Shown: positions 41,107 through 51,295, counted from the stretch's first letter. The stretch: 64,000 nucleotides of DNA from Physcomitrium patens (GCF_000002425.4 NC_037275.1:4825482-4889481), one strand, 5' to 3'. Notes: a model not told the origin generated them from the sequence alone. Made by a program: numbers and translations.

Positions 41107-42114
41107 ATGGCAGAGCTTGTTGAAATGAAGAGTGCAATGGCACAGATGCAAGAACAATTGAGGGAGTTAATGCTTGCGATGCATCAACTCAATTTACCAC
41201 CACAAGGAGCAACAAGAATGGTAGGAAGTGAAGATATAGAGATGATTGGGGCTGCTTCAACATCTGCACCAAACCATGTCCCTTCTCCCAGAATGGAACA
41301 CCCTTCGAGTGTTAGAGAACCGAGAGTGGCCTTGCCCGAGAAGTTTGATGGTACCAGATCCAAGTTTCGAGGATTCATCAATCAGGTCCAATTAGTGATT
41401 GAACTTCAACCCCAGAGCTATCCAACTCCAGGGTCACAAGTTAGATTCATTGGTACACTTCTTTCAGGTTCAGCATTGTCATGGTTTTCATCTTTTCTTG
41501 AACGACGAGATCCAATATTGGATAATCTGGAGGCTTTTTTGGCGGAGTTTCGATCCATGTTTGGAGAACATGATGCAATTCGTGTTGCAACCAACAAGAT
41601 CCGTATTTTGCGACAAGGCAATCGATCAGTAACATTATATGCTTCGCAATTTCGACAACTTGCAACTGATATCAAGTGGGATGATGTCGCACTTGTGAGT
41701 CAATTTCTCTACGGATTACAATATGAGGTAAAGAAATTGATGCTTAATTTACCTGATCCTCAAACATTGAGTCAAGCAATTGACTTTGCTGTGAAGTGCA
41801 ACAATCGACTTTTTGAATTTCGATCCGAGAGTCGCACAAGTAGGCCTCAACGTTACTACAATTCAATGGCAACACCGACGTCTCCTCAACACATACCTTC
41901 AGAAGTAGAGGATATGCAAATTGATGCGGTACGTTTCAAACCTCTTACTGAGCAAGAAAAGTCTCGTCGTCGACAAGAAGGATTGTGCTTATATTGTGGA
42001 GAACCTAAGCACACTGCTCAACATTGTCCAAAGAAGCGACGTAACTACAAAATGAGGAGTACGGCTGTCAAAGAAGACAGTATGTCGAAAAACGAGTACG
42101 TCCAGCTACAATAG
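41107..42114 (+). CDS. gag: E2 Gag
   Basis: Structural protein of the retrotransposon particle, 335 residues. The first 40 residues are Met/Gln/Leu-rich and helical. The capsid-like core (about residues 78-240) includes EKFDGTRSKFRGFINQ, GSALSWF and LPDPQTLSQAI. A CCHC zinc knuckle CLYCGEPKHTAQHC lies near residue 297, followed by a basic tail. The ATG at 41107 follows the leader hairpins and matches the E1 start. The stop is TAG 42112-42114; pol is open in the -1 frame from 42045, so the two overlap by about 70 nt. No damage seen. Confidence 0.93.
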   Translation: MAELVEMKSAMAQMQEQLRELMLAMHQLNLPPQGATRMVGSEDIEMIGAASTSAPNHVPSPRMEHPSSVREPRVALPEKFDGTRSKFRGFINQVQLVIELQPQSYPTPGSQVRFIGTLLSGSALSWFSSFLERRDPILDNLEAFLAEFRSMFGEHDAIRVATNKIRILRQGNRSVTLYASQFRQLATDIKWDDVALVSQFLYGLQYEVKKLMLNLPDPQTLSQAIDFAVKCNNRLFEFRSESRTSRPQRYYNSMATPTSPQHIPSEVEDMQIDAVRFKPLTEQEKSRRRQEGLCLYCGEPKHTAQHCPKKRRNYKMRSTAVKEDSMSKNEYVQLQ

Positions 42115-45100
42115 GGACCGTGCGGCTGGAATCTTGTACAACTTCTAATGAAGGTCCTATCCTCTCCTCAGAACCATCTCCTTGTTTTATAATAGATGTG
42201 CGTTTAGGACCTAATAATTACAAAGCCTCTGCCTTGATAGATTCAGGAGCCTCAGCTTGTTTTTTAGATGAAGAATTTGCTAGATGTCATAGAATATCAT
42301 TAATACAAAAAACTAAACCTGTACACGTAGAAGTCATAGATGGTCGTCCGTTGTCTTTTGGAGATGTAACTCACGAAACACTTCCTGTAGATGTAGTAAT
42401 AAATGGTCATAGTAGTTGCGTAATTTTTAATATAATTAGATCTCCCTCTAATCCAGTAATTTTAGGCTTATCATGGTTAGAAAAGTATAATCCTCGAATA
42501 GATTGGATTTCTCGTAAACTTGATTTTCCTCGGAGCATTAGTAACAGTTCTATTAATCAAGTAAAAAACCATGAGTCTAGTATAGTAAAACCCACACTTA
42601 TAGGTGCAAAAGCATTTATACACGCAGCAAAAGAAGGATCAACTTTTGCTATTTATACTGCACCTATTTCTGAAAGCGTAAAGACTTCAAGTGGCATTCC
42701 AAGTCAATATCAGGATTATCAAGACGTTTTTGAGAAAAAGAATGCAGATATTCTTCCTGAGCATCGCCCATACGATTGTTCAATCGATCTCAAGGAAGGA
42801 ACTCAGCCACCATTTGGACCAATTTACAGTTTATCGCAAGATGAGTTGGCTGAACTCAAGACATATATTGACGAGAATTTAGCGAAGAATTTCATACGCC
42901 ATTCAAAATCTCCAGCAGGAGCTCCAATTTTATTCGTAAAGAAAAAAGATGGATCTTTACGAATGTGTGTTGACTATCGAGGACTCAACAAGATCACAAT
43001 CAAGAACAGGTATCCATTACCTTTGATATCAGGACTCCTTGGCCAGTTAAATCAAGCTAAGATCTATACAAAAATAGATCTAAGAGGAGCATATAATCTA
43101 GTACGGATCAAAGAAGGAGATGAATGGAAGACTGCGTTTCGAACCAGGTATGGACACTTTGAATACAATGTCATGCCTTTTGGACTCACGAATGCACCAG
43201 CTGCTTTTCAACATCTCATGAATGATGTATTTCGTAAATTCTTAGACAATTTTGTCGTCTGCTACCTAGACGATATCCTGATTTATTCTAAGAATATTGA
43301 AGAACATGAAATACATGTTCGTCAAGTATTACAAAAACTTAGAGATGCAGGATTGTACGCCAAGATAGAAAAGTGTGTATTTCACACTACTCAAGTTGAC
43401 TTTTTAGGATACATCATTTCAAATGATGGTCTTATGATGGATTCTAAGAAAGTCCAAACAATCATGGATTGGAAGATTCCAAAGACTGTAAGAGATGTCC
43501 AATGTTTCCTGGGATTTGCCAATTACTATCGGATCTTCATCAAAGACTTCTCACGAGTTGCAGCTCCACTTACACGCTTGACTAGTAAAGATAAATTCCA
43601 ATGGAATCAAGAAGCGGAAGCAGCATTTGAAGCCTTGAAGACATCGTTTGTCTCTGCACCAGTCTTATATCGTGTTGACTTTTCCAAGGTATTTTTTATG
43701 GAAACAGATGCATCGGATTTTGCCTTGGGTGCAGTTTTATCACAAATGGGAACAGATGACAAACTTCATCCGATAGCTTTTCATTCAAGAAAATTCTCAG
43801 CAGCCGAGATCAATTATGAGATCCACGATAAAGAACTTCTTGCAATCGTGGATTCTTTTCAAGAATGGCGTCATTATCTAGAAGGTGCTTCTAGTCCAGT
43901 CACTGTGTATACAGATCACAAGAACCTCGAGTATTTCATGTCAACACGCGTGTTGAATCGTCGTCAAGCTCGTTGGAGTATGTCTTTGTCAAGATTCGAC
44001 TTCATTATCACTTATCGGCCAGGAAAACAACAAGGTTTGTCTGATGCCCTGTCTAGACGTTCTTATTTTGCACCAAAAGAAGGAGATGCAGCTTTTGAGC
44101 AACAAAGAACAGTCCTCTTGAAACCGGAGCAATTTCATCTCCGAGCAGTGAAATCAACACTGACTGTTGATTCAACTTTTCTCAAGCAAATCCAGTCCAG
44201 TATGTCCTCAGACCCTTTTGTTCATGATATCGAGAATAATTCTTCCAAGTCTCATGATTCTCCTAAGTTCGAGTTCAAGAATAATCTATTATATTTTGAA
44301 GGACGCCTATATGTTCCAGAAGGAAAAGCACGTTTGCGTGTTCTTCAAGCACGTCATGACTTTCCAGCAGCAAGTCACTTTGGATATAATAAGACTCTGG
44401 AACTCATATCAAGAGATTTTTGGTGGCCACAAATGTGGAAGTCAGTCAAAGACTTTGTACAATCATGTGATATTTGTTCAAGATCAAAAATTCCTCGACA
44501 TCGACCTTACGGACTTCTTCAGCCATTACCTATACCAGAACAACCATGGTCTTCTGTTTCTATGGATTTCATCACAGATCTTCCAAACTCAAGATCTTAT
44601 GATTCTATATTTGTGATAGTAGATCGTTTTACCAAGATGGCACATTTTATGCCATGTACAAAATCTATCACAGGTGAAGAAACAGCTAAGCTTTTCATTG
44701 ATAATATCTATCGCTATCATGGATTACCTAAAGATATCATATCGGATAGGGGAACTCAATTTGTGTCGAGATTCTGGAGGACTCTTTTCAAGATTTTAAA
44801 AGTGGACATAAAGCTATCTTCAGCTTTCCATCCTCGAACTGATGGACAAACAGAGCGCGTAAACCAAGTCTTGGAACAGTATTTAAGGTGTACCATCAAC
44901 TACCAACAAGATGATTGGACAATCCTTCTGCCATTAGCAGAGTTTGCTTATAATAATACAGTACATTCTTCCACGCAACAAACACCTTTCTTTGCCAATT
45001 ATGGCTATCATCCACGACTTGATACTTTTGATTTTTCAAAAGTTGATAATCCTGCAGCAGAAGATATGGCAAATCGGTTGTCAGAGTTACATGCAATAAT

Positions 45101-45608
45101 GAAGGCGCAGTTGAAGAAAGCTCAAGAACGACAAAAGATAAATGTAGATGTATATCGTAAAGAGCAACCACAACTCAACGTGGGTGATAAGGTATGGCTA
45201 CTTCGTCGCAATATCAAGACCACTCGACCTTGTGACAAATTGGACTATCGTAGGCTTGGCCCCTTTTCTGTTTCTGAACAGATCAACCCAGTTGCATATC
45301 GGTTACATCTACCGGAGTCAATGAAGATCCATCCTATATTCCACGTGTCTCTTCTTGAACCATATAAGACAGTGGATATACAAGGAAGAAGACAAATGCC
45401 ACCGCCTCCTATAGAAGTAGATAATAATGAAGAATTTGAGGTGGAAGAGATATTAGACTCAAGGCGGCGCCGAAATAAGCTAGAATATCTTGTTCATTGG
45501 CGCAGATATGATATTAGTGAGCGCACATGGGAGCCATCCAGGAATCTAGCAAATGCATCAGCTAAAGTCAAAGTTTTTCATCAACGACATCCATCAAAAC
45601 CAAGATGA
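42045..45608 (+). CDS. pol: E2 Pol polyprotein (PR-RT-RNase H-INT-chromodomain)
   Basis: Open in the -1 frame relative to gag from 42045 to TGA at 45606-45608; the part homologous to the E1 ATG start begins at 42120 with GTG, so a frameshift product is more likely than a separate start. Residues counted from 42120: protease DSGAS near 41; RT with [19 protein letters not shown] and [13 protein letters not shown] near 382; RNase H TDASDFALGAVL near 526; integrase HHCC zinc site near 745-790, catalytic D near 816, D near 875 and E near 912; chromodomain EVEEILDSRRRRNKLEYLVHW near 1105-1150. All catalytic residues are present. The chromodomain should direct integration to marked chromatin. Wording is nearest, from memory, to fungal and vertebrate chromoviruses (Tf1/sushi/Tcn1 side). 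Confidence 0.93.
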   Translation, partial: LQNEEYGCQRRQYVEKRVRPATIGTVRLESCTTSNEGPILSSEPSPCFIIDVRLGPNNYKASALIDSGASACFLDEEFARCHRISLIQKTKPVHVEVIDGRPLSFGDVTHETLPVDVVINGHSSCVIFNIIRSPSNPVILGLSWLEKYNPRIDWISRKLDFPRSISNSSINQVKNHESSIVKPTLIGAKAFIHAAKEGSTFAIYTAPISESVKTSSGIPSQYQDYQDVFEKKNADILPEHRPYDCSIDLKEGTQPPFGPIYSLSQDELAELKTYIDENLAKNFIRHSKSPAGAPILFVKKKDGSLRMCVDYRGLNKITIKNRYPLPLISGLLGQLNQAKIYTKIDLRGAYNLVRIKEGDEWKTAFRTRYGHFEYNVMPFGLTNAPAAFQHLMNDVFRKFLDNFVVCYLDDILIYSKNIEEHEIHVRQVLQKLRDAGLYAKIEKCVFHTTQVDFLGYIISNDGLMMDSKKVQTIMDWKIPKTVRDVQCFLGFANYYRIFIKDFSRVAAPLTRLTSKDKFQWNQEAEAAFEALKTSFVSAPVLYRVDFSKVFFMETDASDFALGAVLSQMGTDDKLHPIAFHSRKFSAAEINYEIHDKELLAIVDSFQEWRHYLEGASSPVTVYTDHKNLEYFMSTRVLNRRQARWSMSLSRFDFIITYRPGKQQGLSDALSRRSYFAPKEGDAAFEQQRTVLLKPEQFHLRAVKSTLTVDSTFLKQIQSSMSSDPFVHDIENNSSKSHDSPKFEFKNNLLYFEGRLYVPEGKARLRVLQARHDFPAASHFGYNKTLELISRDFWWPQMWKSVKDFVQSCDICSRSKIPRHRPYGLLQPLPIPEQPWSSVSMDFITDLPNSRSYDSIFVIVDRFTKMAHFMPCTKSITGEETAKLFIDNIYRYHGLPKDIISDRGTQFVSRFWRTLFKILKVDIKLSSAFHPRTDGQTERVNQVLEQYLRCTINYQQDDWTILLPLAEFAYNNTVHSSTQQTPFFANYGYHPRLDTFDFSKVDNPAAEDMANRLSELHAIMKAQLKKAQERQKINVDVYRKEQPQLNVGDKVWLLRRNIKTTRPCDKLDYRRLGPFSVSEQINPVAYRLHLPESMKIHPIFHVSLLEPYKTVDIQGRRQMPPPPIEVDNNEEFEVEEILDSRRRRNKLEYLVHWRRYDISERTWEPSRNLANASAKVKVFHQRHPSKPR

Positions 45609-45702
45609 AAACCTCTCTTATAAAAGAGACAAGATTGAGGCAAGATAACATTCAATTTCCTATCCTTGTTTGTAACTTCTTTGCATTTGTGACGCTAATT
45701 AG

Positions 45703-46125
45703 ATGGAGAGCCAACAACCAGCGGATTCAACTCAAGAACCTTCGTTTGCTGACTTACCGGATGAGACATTGCGATTGTCACAACCTTCAAGACGACGCAA
45801 CCGAGATGAAGATCCTCAAGAACGACATGTTCTTCCTCAAATAGATGGTGAGATACAACGCATTTGGTATCACGACCTTGGAAGAGATTCTCGATGTTTG
45901 GTGATATTATTGGAGATAGGAACGACTCCTGATGGTGTTTCAAATGTATTATTTGAAGGAAGTTATGAAGGCCTCAACAGTGATCAAATAACAGGGTGGT
46001 CTTCTCGCCCTGGAATGGGACACTATCGATGGCTAAGAGGACCCATCAACTATCTTCGAAGAGAACAAAGATCAGAGTATGTAGCAAATACAATTCGCCG
46101 CATATTAGATTTTCTCAATATATAA
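45703..46125 (+). CDS. E2 ORF3, accessory protein of unknown function
   Basis: 140 residues, starting 94 nt after the pol stop and ending 41 nt before the 3' LTR. The N-terminus is Ser/Gln/Pro-rich, then RRRNRDEDPQERHVLPQ, a hydrophobic strand-like LVILLEIG, GMGHYRWLRGP, and a helical REQRSEYVANTIRRILDFL end. It has no transmembrane or signal segment and no cysteine/histidine zinc site. The same protein, nonsense-damaged, is in E1 at the same place. I recognise no family. The position is where env or other accessory genes sit in some Ty3 elements, but the sequence is not env-like. The minus-strand relic at 56848-60224 lacks it. Confidence 0.75.
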   Translation: MESQQPADSTQEPSFADLPDETLRLSQPSRRRNRDEDPQERHVLPQIDGEIQRIWYHDLGRDSRCLVILLEIGTTPDGVSNVLFEGSYEGLNSDQITGWSSRPGMGHYRWLRGPINYLRREQRSEYVANTIRRILDFLNI

Positions 46126-46166
46126 TCACCGCTCCTCGTGGAACTCGTCCCTAGAAGGGGGGGTAA

Positions 46167-46704
46167 TGTCACGGACATACATATAATTACCTATATGAAT
46201 AGATAAAAGTATGTAAAAGTAGATAAAAGTAGGTTAATTGTGTAATATCTTCTAGAGAAGCTTCTTAGAAGCTTCATAGACACTGCTTTGACTTTATAGG
46301 AGTCTATAGTTGACTTTTAGGCTAGAAACTTGGTCAACAAGTTAGCCATGTGCCACACATGTTGGAAGCTTAAAGAACAAGCTAACTACGTGGTCCATCC
46401 ATAGAAAACTTGCCTTGTAAGCAAAGGCATGTGGCCTAGAAAGTCAACATATATTGGAGGTCTTATAGAACATCGCCATGTGGCTTCTAGTTAGATAGTA
46501 TATATAGAGGCAAGAATGAAGCCCTCTTCACTCTTGTCAACTCCTTTCTTGCTTCTAGTCTAGTTTCAAGGGTCTCTAGTTTTCTTGTATTTTGGCAATA
46601 GCCATTCTAATTTCTTTCTTAATATACATATTTCTATTTTGTCCTATTTCTTTGAGAAAAGTCTCACTTACTCTTTAGCTTTCATCGAGTTCTTGTCCTT
46701 GACA
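46167..46704 (+). repeat. E2 3' LTR
   Basis: 538 bp, four A/G differences from the 5' LTR. Preceded by the purine tract at about 46153-46166. Confidence 0.95.
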
Positions 46705-47005
46705 ATTTGTAACATTAGTGATATGAACTTTTAAGCACATAAATTAATAAAAATAAAAATAAAAATCAAATCAAATATTTTGAGATAATAATAGAATTTC
46801 ATAATATATCTATATAATTATTTATGATATAACAATATAGTCTTATATGCCAAGTATTTAAGATATACATTTTAAAATAAAAATCTTATACAATATAAAT
46901 TTAGTATATAAAAATTAAGAGATTTGATACTATTGCAAGATCATAATATAAAATTAAATAATTTATGATTTTTTTAATCTATTATATGCATATATAACTA
47001 AAACT

Positions 47006-47010
<5 letters not shown>

Positions 47011-47060
<50 letters not shown>
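47011..47060. repeat. (AT)n microsatellite
   Basis: About 50 bp of pure TA, the longest in the window with 53429-53479. Confidence 0.95.
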
Positions 47061-47062
<2 letters not shown>

Positions 47063-47639
47063 TTTTTATTAAAATAAATATTTCATAAAATAAAACATTA
47101 CATATTGTAAAAAAATATATATTGGTTATTTTTATTCTTTTTTTATTTTTTTATTATTATCTATTATTTAATATAATATATAGATTTAAAATCATGTGTC
47201 AAAATATTATATATAAAGTATTCATTTTAAATATGATATATACATTTTTAAAGAATTTAAGGAATATTATATACAAATTCTAATATTTATATATAGGAAC
47301 TTGTTAAAACTATACCTTCAAACTATATGATGATTAATTTTAGTTCAATATCAGTCTACCCTCAAATTCCATCATCCTCCATAAATGCAAAGAGCAGTCC
47401 GTCCTCTGTGTGAGGAATCAATTCTTTGCTCAAGACATTGCCCAAGAGTGTATAGGGCATCCTCTTCCTCTTTTTCCTATTATTGGAGTAAGGTTTAAGA
47501 TCAAAGCCATGCTTGTAAGTTGTTTGATGCTAACCTATATTAAATGATGTTTTGGACTTGACAATCTTACCGGATGGTCGGTAAGCACAAGAAGATGCCT
47601 TTGAGGTTTTAAAGTCTTATATAATATTATACAATAACA

Positions 47640-47930
47640 AGAGCAAAAATGTAGATCTTAGAACAAACACATACTATCCAAAAGACTTTGCTGATCTTTT
47701 GAATAAGATGTGGATAGAGAAAGATATTGCCAAGAAGTACTTTGAATTTGTAATGCGATCAAACCTACTTGACTACAAGTTGCTTTGTGAATATGCATCC
47801 TTCTCTTGAAAAATACTTTATGATGTCGAAAAAGCTAAGAAATTATACAAACAAGTGTTAGAAGTGGCGTCCAACAATCCCTATATTGTAATAAGCTTTA
47901 TTTTTGTGGCAAAGCGACTTATAAAATATT
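47640..47930 (+). pseudogene. TPR-protein relic
   Basis: One plus frame reads YYPKDFADLLNKMWIEKDIA, then KKYFEFVMRSNLLDYKLL, CEYASFS, a stop where TPR proteins of this type usually have Trp, then DVEKAKKLYKQVLEVASNNP. This is the pattern of plant tetratricopeptide proteins with SYASFLWE...A..LY..AL..APNNP units. No start or other exons identified; likely a decayed fragment. Confidence 0.5.
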
Positions 47931-48930
47931 TTGCCATATATAAAAAATTATAATTTTTTTGATTGCTGAGTTTTACTTCTACCTTTTCCTTATACTATTG
48001 ATCACATTACTTTGATTGTTGCTAAGAATTCTTCTTATCTATTCTATGTAATTTAACATTTTTAAATGTATCCAATTTTTGCACTAAAATTATCACCAAA
48101 ATTGTTTGATGTATCTTATTTGAGCTTGTTTGTGTGCAATGGTTGATGATATTATGTAATTTGAAAATACTTTTAGCAATATTAACACTAGAGACTACTT
48201 ATATTGGCATAATAATATAGATGAGTTTTAAAAGAGGAAGTTGAATATGTGCAACAATGTAGTTTCTAATGTGATATAATGAAGAACAAGACATGTCTTT
48301 ATATACACAAGAGTTGGGTTTGAGAGGAATTACTTTATTCTTAAATAAGATATAATTTGTATTATAATATTACTACTCTTTTGTGAGATATTCCAATAAT
48401 AAATTATATGCATATACTAGCATCTGCCAAAAGCTATCTGACTCCGTTTGGCATATGTTTGAAGGTGCTTTAGAAAGAACTTGTAATGTATAGATGGAAT
48501 ACAACTTCAACTAGAGTTTTTATATTTTATATTATTTTAATTTACTTTTCATATAAAAAGAATATTGGTAATTTTTGTACTCACTTAAAAAAAAAACAAT
48601 TATATATGGTTTATGGTTTGTTAAAATATTTTGGTGGTATGTATTCCATAAAAACTAAATCTTCATCTATTTGCAAGTTACATCATCATTTATAGAGTCT
48701 AGGATAGTGTATGAAGTTTTGAAAAAATAGACGTTGAAATCATATTCAAGAAAAAACCATAATACAAGTACTAATTTTTAGTCCCATACTATATTCATCA
48801 ATTAGCCATGAAAATAAAGATTTGTTATAAAAATAAATAGGATATCATTTTGTGTAATTCTAAATCTATGTATAAGATATACAAAACTACATGACGATTA
48901 GGTTTTTATAATGCATCTACTTCAAATATA

Positions 48931-49155
48931 TAGTGACTCAAAAAATTATTTTAATATTGACATATATTAGAAAAAATAGTGTATTATAGATGAGTTGTAG
49001 TAAATAATGACACGTGGTTTGTATAGCAAATAAAATACTCTTTTATAGCTATGAAATGAGTCCAAATTAATAAGAATCTATTAGGTAATTGTGGAGCTAT
49101 GACCAATCTAATTTGAAATAGTATTAAAATATTTTTTTGAGTGTGATATCTAATT
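48931..49155. repeat. Tc1 left terminal inverted repeat
   Basis: Begins TAGTGACTCAAAAAA after the TA target. Clearly the inverse of 50640-50861 with scattered substitutions, mostly transitions. Confidence 0.85.
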
Positions 49156-49160
49156 ACATA

Positions 49161-50179
49161 TTAGTACTTTATAGGACCTCCTTTGGCCTTGATAATTACT
49201 TCCAACCTCCTAAACATACTTTCTTTTAAATTTTGGCACAAAATTACTTTAATATTATTTCACTTCATAGCTATTCTTTCCTATAATTTCTAAACTCCCT
49301 TTAGTTTAATGTTCTATGTGTTGAGCTGGCATTTGAGGTACTCTTAAAGATGTTCAATGAAATTAAGATCAAGAGACTAAGCAAGCCAATCCATTACTTT
49401 AATTCCATGATGATCTAATCACTTCCATGTTAATTTTGAATTATGCTTGAGATTGTTATCTTACTGAAAAATCACATCCTTCTCAAAAATGTCAGATTCT
49501 TCAATACTAGAGAACATATTTTTTTCAAGAATTTCTATAAATTATTTGGCATCCATCCTTCCTTCAATCTCTACCATCCTTCTAATTCCATTCCATCCCA
49601 TAGAATTCTATACCATTATATTTCTACCCTCATGCTTAATTGTTTCTTGAAGCTTCTTGTGAAGCAAAGACTGATCATTTTATTTCCACACCCACTTTTT
49701 GTCATCTAATCCAAATTTGTTGATTTTTCTTTCATTTGACCAAATAATCATCGTCCAAACTTTCATAGTTCATTTCTTGTACTTCAGAGCAAAATCCAAG
49801 TGTTGTTTTTGATGGAAGGTAGATAGTAGTAGTTTTTTCTTCTTCACCATGACTTTCATATTCCACTTCTTGAGAACATTTCAAATGGTTTGAATTGACA
49901 CAAGTTTATTGATAATATTGTTAAGGTTTTTAAGAATGTCAATAGTATTTTCACCCTTCCTAGTGTTGATTTGGCAAATGATTGTTCTTTTATCTATTAC
50001 AGTGAGTTTTTTAGTCTGTTTAATTTAAGATTCTTCCTATTAAAAGTAATATTTTTTGCTAACTTAGAAATAGTAGCTTTAGTGCACCTAAGTTCAAAAG
50101 TAATTTGGCCATAAGGTTTTTGAGAATGAAGAAGAACAGAGGTGATATTGTCATGGAGAGAGTGGGAAATAGGTCTCAT
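49161..50179 (-). pseudogene. Tc1-family transposase relic (DD34E)
   Basis: A cut-and-paste transposase of about 340 residues, from ATG 50179-50177 to TAA 49163-49161. The N-terminal helix-turn-helix reads YGQITFELRCTKATISKLA. Further on are MIIWSNERKINKFG around the first Asp region (DE altered to NE), KWVWK, EGRMDA, the DNNLKHN motif with the second Asp, and LDLNFIEHL with the Glu. The second Asp to Glu spacing is 34 residues, the Tc1 class; plant mariners usually have DD39D. Most in-frame stops fall where Trp or Gln would be expected. The total length is not a multiple of 3, so at least one indel is present. Wording is closest, from memory, to fungal Tc1 elements. Confidence 0.82.
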
Positions 50180-50194
50180 AGTTGTTCTAGAAAT

Positions 50195-50500
50195 TATCAA
50201 GGATAAAAAAATCCAATAAAAAAATATGTCAAGATTAAAGACAAAGAATGAGATTGATAGCAAAAGTAGTTCCAAAGACTCCTATTTATATTATAATAAA
50301 GGTTACAAATATCTATGGTACTTTTTATGGAAGTTTTTAAAAGTCTAAAGAAGCTTCTAAAAGCATGAAGAGGCTTCTAAAAGCCTGTAGAACTTTCTAA
50401 AAGATTTTGGAAGATTCTACAAGTATCTAAAAGGTTCTAAAAATTTGAAGAAGATTCTAGAAGGTCCTTGAATGTGGTAATTTGGAATATGTCCATGTCA
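50195..50500 (-). repeat. Solo-LTR-like insert in the Tc1 element
   Basis: On the minus strand it begins TGACATGGACATATTCC (E1 LTR: TGTTAGGGACATATTCC) and ends ATCCTTGATA (E2/E3-type LTR end). It contains many GAAnnTTC-like units (50330-50470) and TATAAATAG at 50290-50282. Flanks GAAAT and AGAAT may be a decayed 5-bp duplication. It lies 16 bp upstream of the transposase ATG, in the same orientation. Confidence 0.55.
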
Positions 50501-50639
50501 AGAATTGTGATTAAGAATGGTACTTCTATGGCTGCTAGTAAGTATTAATGATGTCATTAGATTAGTTATAATATTTTCATAGTAAATTTGACGATAATAG
50601 AATATTGTAATATTGAGTAATTATTAGAATTCAAAAATT

Positions 50640-50861
50640 AGACATCACATTCAAAAAAAATAATTCAATACTACTTGAAATTAGATTGGTCATAGCTCTG
50701 CAATCATCTAATGGATTCTTTTCAACTTAAATTCATTTGGTAGTTATAAAAAAGTACTTTATTTGCTATACAAACCACATGTCATTATTCACTATAATTT
50801 ATATGTAATATATCATTCTTTTCAAAATATGTCAATATTAAAATAGTTTTTTGAGCAATTG
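50640..50861. repeat. Tc1 right terminal inverted repeat
   Basis: Ends (read inward on the minus strand) CAATTGCTCAAAAAAC; the outermost 6 bases differ from the left end, the next 200 match well. Confidence 0.85.
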
Positions 50862-51295
50862 TATTCTAAAATTAAAAACTTTGAATTTTTTGAGAGGCTT
50901 AACAAAATATGCTATTAGTCTCTTCTACTCTATCTTTGAAATCCATAACAATTTTGACATATTAAGCTAAAAACTTTTTCAACTTCTCTACCTCTTTCAT
51001 GCTTCTAATATTGTCATAATACATGAATTCTTGCTTGAAAATGCTCCAAGGACGTAATTGTGGAAGGTAGAATGGAAATTATAACAACAAAATCCTAACT
51101 CTAATAGAATACTAACTAAAATCTAATTAAACCATAATAATGCTAAGCAAGGTTTAATCAAATTTAAAAAAATCTCAAAGGAATTACAAAAAAAAAAGAA
51201 ATATTAAAGAAATTTTAGAATAATCACAAATATATCTCAAATACATCTCAATTCAATCTTAATTTAATCCTAATTAAAATACTATTGGACTTCAT

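Larger units (their letters stand above)
40357..46704 (+). mobile_element. E2: near-intact Ty3/gypsy chromovirus
   Basis: 6,348 bp with 538-bp LTRs (40357-40894 and 46167-46704; TGTCACGG...CCTTGACA), flanked by a perfect ATTTG duplication (40352-40356 and 46705-46709). The LTRs differ at four positions, all A/G. Order: LTR, candidate self-priming site, hairpin leader, gag, pol (-1 frame), ORF3, purine tract AGAAGGGGGGGTAA, LTR. Gag, pol and ORF3 are all open, so this is a young and possibly autonomous copy. It is related to E1 but clearly a different family: the proteins align throughout while the LTRs share only scattered motifs. Confidence 0.96.
46710..48930. other. AT-rich spacer with a TPR-like relic
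   Basis: Mostly AT-rich, with (AT)n at 47011-47060. 47340-47930 has more ordinary composition and includes the TPR-like relic listed separately. Nothing else recognised up to the Tc1 element. Confidence 0.5.
48931..50861 (-). mobile_element. Tc1-type DNA transposon with long TIRs, decayed
   Basis: 1,931 bp between TA dinucleotides (48929-48930 and 50862-50863). Inverted repeats of about 220 bp: 48931-49155 matches the reverse complement of about 50640-50861, e.g. CTCAAAAAA..TATTTTAATATTGACATAT, ATGACCAATCTAATTT and GTGGTTTGTATAGCAAATAAA on both sides. The transposase relic runs on the minus strand. A 306-bp solo-LTR-like insert (50195-50500) lies just before its start; without it the element would be about 1.6 kb, normal for Tc1. 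Confidence 0.88.

Noticed and set aside
44167..44616. 149-codon ORF inside E2 pol
   Set aside because: Alternative frame of the integrase coding region; a similar shadow appears in Em only because the DNA is homologous.
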